NCBI GenBank assembly: GCA_950097605.1
Contig: CATNEU010000105.1
Span: 1-5,996 of the forward strand
Direction of reading: 5' to 3'
Length of the DNA: 5,996 bases
Source: an uncultured Oscillospiraceae bacterium
GTDB taxonomy: Bacteria > Bacillota > Clostridia > Oscillospirales > Ruminococcaceae
Program-made: the position numbers and the translations under genes
Part shown: positions 1 to 3,871 of the stretch, piece after piece
How the letters are laid out: every line of letters begins with the position of its first letter
Numbering within the stretch: the stretch's first letter is position 1
The notes under the pieces: generated by a model
What the model saw: the letters and a program-made list of their open reading frames with translations, nothing else
Told to the model about the DNA's origin: nothing
Databases searched by the model: none

Positions 1-120
1 GCGCGTCTTCCGACCCATCGGCGCACTACCTGCGACTGCTGTTCCGTCGCCCTTTGTCTATCCGAAGACGGCGCAGCGTCAAATGGAGGAAGGCAGCGGC
101 ACCCCTTAACCAGATTTTTG
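1..120. other. Unassigned left-edge segment
   Basis: I cannot assign a gene here. On the + strand one frame is open from the edge to TAA at 107-109 (35 codons) and another to TGA at 162-164, so this could be the 3' end of a gene lying to the left, but neither translation resembles a family I know. Positions 4-13 and 61-70 can pair with one C-C mismatch, so a structured RNA or a longer intergenic repeat is also possible. No promoter or ribosome site is evident. Confidence 0.3.
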
Positions 121-186
121 CATCCTTTTTGTCTGCCAAAAAGGATGGGCCTGTCGCGGCCTGAGCGACGAGCGAAAAGATAGATG
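121..186. repeat. Structured intergenic repeat, copy 1
   Basis: A perfect 10-bp hairpin (121-130 with 138-147, 7-nt loop) leads into a 42-nt block (145-186). That block recurs at 248-289 with only two differences. Inside the block, 152-157 can pair with 165-170 to form a second hairpin. The hairpin-plus-block unit resembles a dispersed extragenic palindromic element. The first hairpin could also act as a terminator for something entering from the left, although no clear T-run follows it. Strand and function are unknown. Confidence 0.6.
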
Positions 187-227
187 TATCAAAAGTCTGT
201 CAAATAGACCTATGAAAAAAGCTTTTT

Positions 228-289
228 CCCACTTTTTCTTGGAAAAAATGGGCCCGTCGCGGCCCGAGCGACGAGCGAAAAGATAGATG
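228..289. repeat. Structured intergenic repeat, copy 2
   Basis: This is the second copy of the unit at 121-186. An A/T-rich hairpin (228-238 with 242-252, one C-A mismatch, 3-nt loop) leads into the 42-nt block at 248-289, which matches copy 1 at 40 of 42 positions. The first-hairpin stems of the two copies differ in sequence but keep the same shape. The inner hairpin (255-260 with 268-273) is fully paired here, whereas copy 1 has a T-G wobble at the same pair. Confidence 0.6.
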
Positions 290-304
290 CATTAAAAAGC
301 TATG

Positions 305-358
305 AAAAAGGCTGGGCCTATCTGTTCCAAAATGGAGGATTGGAACAGATAGGCCCAG
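305..358 (-). terminator. Intrinsic terminator of the leftward unit
   Basis: Positions 312-330 and 340-358 are perfect 19-bp inverted arms around a 9-nt loop. Read leftwards, the stem is followed within two bases by five T residues (complement of 305-309). The stem begins 2 nt after the TGA of the leftward peptidase-like frame at 361-363, so it very probably ends transcription of the unit that starts upstream of 2304. Confidence 0.9.
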
Positions 359-360
359 TG

Positions 361-915
361 TCATACACCAAACAAATGCAGGTGCTGGCCCAGCATCAAG
401 TTTGCAAACAGCATGGAAAACAAGATGCCGTTTACAAGAAACGGCGTGACCGGTCCATGATAGATCACCGGTTTTTTCTGCGATAGCATGTATAAAAGCC
501 CATAGATACAAACGAACACGCAGCCCACCAGCAGTGCGAAAACGATGCCGCCGGTACCGAGCAAAACGCCGCAGACCGCCAGCAGTTTGCAGTCCCGGAA
601 ACGGAAGCCGCGCGTGCATTTGGAAAGCAGCAGCGCCGGTACGCTGGCAGCGAACAACCTGACCAGCTTGTCGAGCAGCGCAGGGGAACCCGGGCAAAAA
701 GCCGAAGCAAACGTGAGCACGCAGAGGAGCAACAACAGCTTGTTGTCGGATTTTGAACCGCGCCCGCAGGTGTAGGACAAAACCAACAGCACCGAAGCGG
801 ACAGGCAGAGCAAAAAGGTGTACAAGTGGTATCCCATTGTTAAAAAGCTGAGCAGATAGAATACGCCTAAAGAATTTCGATGAAAGGGGTGCGCAAGGAA
901 ACAGGCGCACCGCAT
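361..915 (-). CDS. C-terminal, membrane half of prepilin peptidase-like protein
   Basis: The frame can be opened at ATG 915 (184 aa), but its first 15 residues only retranslate the DNA of the N-terminal half in another frame. The meaningful part starts near residue 16. It is very hydrophobic, with about five to six membrane segments, and ends with HGPVTPFLVNGILF, comparable to the PFGPFLxxG end of A24 peptidases. The loop RFRDCKLLAVCG (Asp108, Lys110) matches the GxGDxKLLAxxG site but lacks its glycines. The other catalytic aspartate is not found in LSYTCGRGSKSD. If made separately, translation could begin at the internal Met27, but I see no good ribosome site there. Enzyme activity is doubtful. 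Confidence 0.5.
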   Translation of the reverse strand: MRCACFLAHPFHRNSLGVFYLLSFLTMGYHLYTFLLCLSASVLLVLSYTCGRGSKSDNKLLLLLCVLTFASAFCPGSPALLDKLVRLFAASVPALLLSKCTRGFRFRDCKLLAVCGVLLGTGGIVFALLVGCVFVCIYGLLYMLSQKKPVIYHGPVTPFLVNGILFSMLFANLMLGQHLHLFGV

Positions 916-1121
916 TTTTTGCAGCGGCCGCCCATTAAAATAAACCCCGCAATGGGTATCAACTCGGGAAGTGTTTGCTTGCGGCCGCAGCCTGTACAGG
1001 CCGTGCGCAAAGAAGCGCCGCGGCCTCTGCGAATTTTCTCAATCCACAGACAGGCGGCCATACCCGCAAACAAGCCGAAAAAGAAGATGTAGAGATCCAA
1101 ACAGATTTGTATAATGTCCAT
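867..1121 (-). CDS. N-terminal half of prepilin peptidase-like protein (84 aa)
   Basis: This frame carries one membrane segment (about residues 8-27) followed by the cytoplasmic zinc-type module of prepilin peptidases. That module has CxxC at Cys42/Cys45, then LIPIAGFIL, then GRC-KK-C with Cys67/Cys70, then PFIEIL, where the ORF stops. The order and spacing match the N-terminal DiS_P_DiS domain (PF06750) of PilD/ComC-like proteins. A normal gene would continue into the catalytic membrane domain, which lies here in the next frame. The ATG is preceded by AGAGGG at a rather long spacing of about 13 nt. On its own this fragment has no peptidase site. Confidence 0.6.
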   Translation of the reverse strand: MDIIQICLDLYIFFFGLFAGMAACLWIEKIRRGRGASLRTACTGCGRKQTLPELIPIAGFILMGGRCKKCGAPVSLRTPFIEIL

Positions 1122-1143
1122 AACAGAGGAATGGCCCTCTTTC

Positions 1144-2304
1144 TTATTGAGATGCTGGATCGGTGCCGGCGGCCTCAGGCCGGATTTCCAACGTCATATA
1201 AAGCTCGCCGGTGCGGTAGTCGCAGGTCATCGACTCGCTGCCCGCATAACGCACGATGCGGGAACAGAGCCTGTCGATATCCGCCACGGCCTCGTCAAAA
1301 GCCTGCTGGTTGGAGAATTTGACAGTGGTGCTGCTGTTCCCCTCCTGCAGAGACTTGGTGTAGAACGCGGCCATGGCTTTGGCAACGGGTATTTTTTCAT
1401 ACTCGTCAAATAAAAGCCCGTTGTATTTATAAAAGTTATAGGTATCCTGTGTGCATTCAGGAATCAAGTTTAAAATATTGTCGTTGATGCTGTTGGTCTT
1501 CATGATTTCCTCGGTCGTCAGGCCGAAACGCCAGTAGAGAACCTGATTGTCGGGCCGCTCCCAGTCTGCAAACGCCAGGTCGTCTGAGGTGACGTCGATG
1601 TGGTAAAACCCGCCGTCGATTTTCACGATGTTCCAGATGTGCCCAACCACGCCGGTTTCCCGGTCGCCATAGTTGTTTGCATAGGTGTTTTCGATCCCGG
1701 CTAAGCTCAGCAGGATGCCCATGGCGTCCGCATAGCCTTCGCAGGTGGCGCGCCCCAGAACCAACGCGCCATAGGCGGAGCTGTTGTCCGGTTCGTCTGG
1801 TTTTTCATCGTTATAGGAGCAGTTTTTGACAAGATAGTCGTGAAAGAAACGCACGATTTCAAAGTCGCTGCCCGAAGGGGCCAGCTTGGCAACTTCGCGC
1901 GCTTTTTCAAGGGCCTGCGCGGCTTTTTGATCGGTTTTGCCAAAGCCCTTTTTATAGGTGGTTTTAATGTAGTCGTAGTTGCTCAGGAAAATATCATAGG
2001 CCGAGGGTTGTGGAAAGACGGGGTTATCCAGCCAAACGTAGTCCAGGCATTTTTTAATGGCATCCACATCGGTTCCCTCGGGAACCGCTACCTTTTTGCC
2101 GGGATTGGAGAGGGACAACTTAATTTTATCATACAGAGTGGCTTGCTCTTCATTCAAAAAGGCACGGTAGTATGGCTTCAAAAACGCATCATAGGACTGC
2201 ACGGTCTCGCTGGGCTGCAGGTTTTTGCCGTAGTCCAGCCCTTTGCAGCCGGACAAGGAGAGCAGCACCGTGCAGGACAATGCAGCGGCAAGTATTTTTT
2301 TCAT
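1144..2304 (-). CDS. Lipoprotein with transglutaminase-like domain
   Basis: The 386-aa product begins MKKILAAALS and has a lipobox L17-S18-G19-C20, so it should be exported, lipidated on Cys20 and held on the outer face of the membrane. Residues 140-240 look like a transglutaminase-core fold with a plausible Cys-His-Asp triad: Cys188 in ATCEGYA, His222 in VGHIWN and Asp237 in YHIDVTSDD. Bacterial relatives are usually papain-like thiol enzymes (peptidases or amide-bond exchangers) whose substrates are mostly unknown. A cell-wall or surface-protein substrate is only inferred here. Residues 21-140 and 250-386 match no domain I recognise. The start is set by AGAGGA six nt upstream of ATG 2304. 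The frame stays open to 2463, but that extension would bury the signal peptide. It is the first gene of the leftward unit, followed by the broken prepilin peptidase. Confidence 0.88.
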   Translation of the reverse strand: MKKILAAALSCTVLLSLSGCKGLDYGKNLQPSETVQSYDAFLKPYYRAFLNEEQATLYDKIKLSLSNPGKKVAVPEGTDVDAIKKCLDYVWLDNPVFPQPSAYDIFLSNYDYIKTTYKKGFGKTDQKAAQALEKAREVAKLAPSGSDFEIVRFFHDYLVKNCSYNDEKPDEPDNSSAYGALVLGRATCEGYADAMGILLSLAGIENTYANNYGDRETGVVGHIWNIVKIDGGFYHIDVTSDDLAFADWERPDNQVLYWRFGLTTEEIMKTNSINDNILNLIPECTQDTYNFYKYNGLLFDEYEKIPVAKAMAAFYTKSLQEGNSSTTVKFSNQQAFDEAVADIDRLCSRIVRYAGSESMTCDYRTGELYMTLEIRPEAAGTDPASQ

Positions 2305-2310
2305 GACAAT

Positions 2311-2316
2311 TCCTCT
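2311..2316 (-). promoter_or_regulatory. Ribosome binding site that fixes the lipoprotein start
   Basis: Read leftwards this is AGAGGA with a 6-nt gap to ATG 2304. It favours this start over the in-frame ATG at 2463, which would add 53 residues in front of an otherwise standard lipoprotein signal peptide. Confidence 0.8.
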
Positions 2317-2434
2317 ATATCTATCCAAAGAGCCGGCCGGAACCGGCGATGTTTTCATTCGTGAGCAGGCTGGCCCAACCCTTATCAGGATATGGGCAAA
2401 GCCCCCAAAATAGCACAATTGAGCGTCTTCATGA

Positions 2435-2463
2435 AATATGCGAAAATTGTTAACTTTAATCAA
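2435..2463 (-). promoter_or_regulatory. Candidate leftward promoter for the lipoprotein unit
   Basis: Read leftwards, TTGATT (2463-2458) and CATATT (2440-2435) are separated by 17 bp in A+T-rich DNA. Both boxes deviate from the sigma-A consensus, so this is a candidate only. Initiation would fall near 2428, leaving a leader of about 124 nt. Confidence 0.4.
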
Positions 2464-2526
2464 TATTGTGAATATGTTATATTATAAACTATACAAAAAC
2501 GAGTATCAAGTGCAAACGAGAAATTT

Positions 2527-2555
2527 TTGAAAAAACGCGGAAAATGGTGTATAAT
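2527..2555 (+). promoter_or_regulatory. Sigma-A promoter for the amidase gene
   Basis: TTGAAA (2527-2532) and TATAAT (2550-2555) are separated by exactly 17 bp. The -10 box is perfect and the -35 box matches at five of six positions. Initiation near 2562 would give a leader of about 95 nt before ATG 2657. Confidence 0.8.
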
Positions 2556-2656
2556 GCGAAGGTGTTTCAAAACGCAAAAACGAAGTGTATGCACAGCCGG
2601 ATTATCCTGGGAAGCTTGGGTGAAAACCGGCCGCAGAGAAAGGACGGTGTTGATAG

Positions 2657-3325
2657 ATGTATGGGAGAGTGCGGAAAAAGCGGATCGTCGCAGCAGGAGT
2701 GCTGACCTTGGCGTTGGTGTTCGCTGTGGTTTTTGCCGTGGTATGGAGGAGCTGCGCCCGGACGCAGCAGGCGCCTTCTTATGATCTGTGGGTCGCAGGA
2801 ATACCGGTTACACAACAGATCCTGCCGGAAGGCTATGCTGGAAGGCCCGGCATGAAGCGAAAGGTGCGGCAGATTGTGATTCATGAAACGGCCAATACCA
2901 GCCGGGGCGCCAATGCAAAAAGCCATGCAAAGTATCTGCTGGAATATGCAAAGGACACCGAAATTTCCTGGCACTATACGGTGGACGATCACGAAATTTA
3001 CCAGCATCTGCCCGAGGATGAGGTTGGTTGGCATGCGGGCGACAAACTGACCAAGGGCGGCGGCAACCAGGCAGGTATTGGCGTTGAAATCTGCATCAAC
3101 GAGGACGGCGACTATGAAAAGGCGCTGATAAACGCCGAAAAGCTTACCGCGCACCTGCTTTACAAGTATGATATGACAATAGACGATGTTAAGCAGCATG
3201 CGGATTTTATGCAAAAAAATTGTCCCACGCTTTTGCGGGACAGCGGGCGATGGGAGGAATTTTTACAAAAGACTGCGGAATACTTAAAGACAGAACAAAA
3301 TGATTCCTCCGAAACGCAAAAATAG
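2657..3325 (+). CDS. Membrane-anchored N-acetylmuramoyl-L-alanine amidase (Amidase_2)
   Basis: The 222-aa product has a basic N-terminus, one hydrophobic segment (about residues 10-30) and then an Amidase_2/T7-lysozyme-like domain (about 68-210). The family cuts the bond between muramic acid and L-alanine in peptidoglycan using zinc. Expected zinc ligands are His76 (IVIHETAN), His181 and Cys189 (HADFMQKNCP). Other family motifs are SWHYTVDD (104-111), GWHAGD (124-129) and GVEIC with the likely catalytic Glu144. It resembles CwlA/XlyA/PlyL-type enzymes but has no visible SH3 or LysM wall-binding module; the membrane segment may take that role. There is no lipobox at Cys33. An in-frame TAG lies directly before ATG 2657, so no longer start exists. 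AGGA at 2641-2644 is a somewhat distant ribosome site (12 nt). No strong terminator separates it from the tRNA gene. Confidence 0.92.
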   Translation: MYGRVRKKRIVAAGVLTLALVFAVVFAVVWRSCARTQQAPSYDLWVAGIPVTQQILPEGYAGRPGMKRKVRQIVIHETANTSRGANAKSHAKYLLEYAKDTEISWHYTVDDHEIYQHLPEDEVGWHAGDKLTKGGGNQAGIGVEICINEDGDYEKALINAEKLTAHLLYKYDMTIDDVKQHADFMQKNCPTLLRDSGRWEEFLQKTAEYLKTEQNDSSETQK

Positions 3326-3326
3326 A

Positions 3327-3355
3327 TTGACATTTCCACGAAAATGCGGTATTAT
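3327..3355 (+). promoter_or_regulatory. Consensus promoter for tRNA-Ser
   Basis: A perfect TTGACA (3327-3332), a 17-bp spacer and TATTAT (3350-3355) form a strong sigma-A promoter. The -35 box begins two bases after the TAG stop of the amidase gene. Initiation near 3362 gives a leader of about 50 nt before the mature tRNA. Confidence 0.85.
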
Positions 3356-3370
3356 CTTATAGGTGAAATT

Positions 3371-3394
3371 CAGCTCGGTTTGTAGCTGTTTTTT
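3371..3394 (+). terminator. Weak terminator-like hairpin between promoter and tRNA
   Basis: CAGCT (3371-3375) can pair with AGCTG (3384-3388), followed directly by six T residues. A 5-bp stem is short for a working terminator. It could reduce amidase read-through or weakly attenuate tRNA synthesis, or it may be chance. Confidence 0.3.
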
Positions 3395-3411
3395 CTGTTA
3401 AAATCGCATAG

Positions 3412-3500
3412 GGAGCGGTATCGAAGTGGTCATAACGGGCCTGACTCGAAATCAGGTAGTCCTCACGGGCTCGTGGGTTCGAATCCCACCCGCTCCGCCA
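3412..3500 (+). tRNA. tRNA-Ser (anticodon CGA)
   Basis: The 89-nt gene has acceptor arms 3412-3418 and 3490-3496, discriminator G3497 as expected for serine, and an encoded CCA at 3498-3500. The anticodon stem is 3440-3444 with 3452-3456. The 7-nt loop places CGA at 3447-3449, which reads UCG codons. A long variable arm (3457-3472) marks it as a class II tRNA. The T arm is 3473-3477 with 3485-3489 around a standard TTCGAAT loop. All stems are intact, so the gene appears functional. It is single in this window. Confidence 0.97.
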
Positions 3501-3555
3501 AAAGTATAAGGCAAAGAGATATATGGCCAAAAAAGCCAGTGTTTTCAAGCCTTGC

Positions 3556-3600
3556 GAGGCCCTCAACTACGAAAAGTTGAGGGCCTCAATTCTTAGATTT
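3556..3600 (+). terminator. Terminator downstream of tRNA-Ser
   Basis: Positions 3556-3568 and 3575-3587 form a perfect 13-bp stem with a 6-nt loop, 56 nt after the tRNA. The following stretch (3588-3602) is T-rich but interrupted, so termination may be incomplete, which fits the second terminator downstream. Confidence 0.75.
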
Positions 3601-3680
3601 TTACCCCTGCCAAAGTCACTCCGGCAGGCGTCGAACCACCAATCCCTGTCAAGCATGACAGCTATGTTAAAAAGGCAGAG
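3601..3680. other. Hairpin-rich segment between two terminators
   Basis: No gene is evident. Positions 3606-3611 pair with 3623-3628, and 3646-3650 pair with 3657-3661. Each is a short perfect stem. Together with the terminator at 3681-3719 this could be the body of a small RNA or just the processed tail of the tRNA transcript. I found no convincing promoter for it. Confidence 0.3.
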
Positions 3681-3719
3681 CGCAAAGTGGCCCAAGGTGG
3701 GTGCCCTTTGCGTTTTTTT
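3681..3719 (+). terminator. Strong intrinsic terminator
   Basis: CGCAAAG (3681-3687) pairs with CTTTGCG (3706-3712), with a further inner stem (3691-3694 with 3698-3701), followed by seven uninterrupted T residues (3713-3719). It is the last barrier before the B-repeat gene and isolates that gene from the tRNA unit. Confidence 0.88.
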
Positions 3720-3871
3720 GTTTCCAGTGCAAAACATTGGAAGATCCAGACTGCACTACACCGAAATAAACAAGGAGGAAAACTGGTATCGGCAAGCCCT
3801 ATTATAAAACCTTTCGCGTTGATTCACCGTGCCGCATAGAATGGTAAGGCAGAAAGGTTGTGAGTTTTTTT
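3720..3871 (+). promoter_or_regulatory. Leader of the B-repeat gene with an orphan Shine-Dalgarno
   Basis: A full AAGGAGGA sits at 3772-3779, but no ATG, GTG or TTG lies 5-12 nt after it; only CTG 3783 is near, opening 18 codons to TAG at 3837-3839. The frame of the large downstream gene is also open here from 3770 until TAA 3845-3847. I find no clear sigma-A promoter. TATTAT at 3800-3805 lacks a matching -35 box, so a sporulation sigma factor or a long leader is possible. Confidence 0.35.

Larger units (their letters stand above)
361..1121 (-). pseudogene. Frameshifted, degenerate type IV prepilin peptidase-like gene (A24 family)
   Basis: Two leftward frames overlap and together rebuild one prepilin peptidase. 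Frame one (from ATG at 1121) gives the N-terminal domain and hits TAG at 867-869 right after the family motif around PFIEIL. The neighbouring frame resumes with the membrane region (LGVFYLLSF) and runs to TGA at 361-363. A one-base backward shift near 870 joins them into 253 aa, the usual size for PilD/ComC-type enzymes. The family cleaves and methylates type IV pilin-like leaders at the membrane, using two aspartates. Here the first aspartate position aligns with Thr or a nearby residue in LSYTCG, and the GxGD motif reads FRFRD, keeping only Asp and the following Lys. No canonical slippery heptamer is visible. A decaying gene is the simplest reading. A sequencing indel or a divergent split protein are alternatives. 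The gene starts 22 nt after the lipoprotein stop. Confidence 0.65.
2305..2656. other. Divergent intergenic control region
   Basis: This 352-bp stretch separates two divergently transcribed envelope-type genes and contains no convincing coding sequence. Its middle (about 2435-2500) is strongly A+T-rich and holds the candidate leftward promoter. The rightward promoter lies at 2527-2555. The rightward leader (about 2562-2656) and leftward leader (about 2428-2305) are each roughly 95-125 nt. A small hairpin (2332-2336 with 2343-2347) sits upstream of the lipoprotein ribosome site. I see no terminator or recognised riboswitch. Confidence 0.6.

Noticed and set aside
1..120. Possible SRP-type RNA because of a GGAGGAAGGCAGC stretch
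   Set aside because: The invariant GTCAGG and GGAAGCAGC context of the SRP RNA tip is absent.
200..910. Leftward 236-codon frame overlapping the prepilin peptidase-like region
   Set aside because: It runs through the terminator and the intergenic repeat and has a low-complexity Arg/Phe-rich translation with no family features.
2305..2463. N-terminal extension of the lipoprotein to ATG 2463
   Set aside because: It would place 53 residues before a standard lipoprotein signal peptide and would ignore the well-placed AGAGGA before ATG 2304.
2596..2656. Cobalamin-riboswitch-like stretch (GGGAA, then GGGTGAAAACC) in the amidase leader
   Set aside because: Only the core words resemble that class. 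The leader is too short upstream and the conserved CCCGCxACTGT end is missing, so it is probably chance.
3357..3566. Leftward 69-codon reading frame containing GWDSNPRARED
   Set aside because: It is the antisense translation of tRNA-Ser(CGA); such peptides are a well-known artefact of tRNA genes.
3523..3807. Rightward 94-codon frame beginning MAKKASVFK
   Set aside because: It runs through both terminators after the tRNA, has no good ribosome site and resembles no protein family.
3412..3871. Integrative element attached at tRNA-Ser
   Set aside because: The tRNA 3' end is not repeated downstream in this window and no integrase or excision gene is present.
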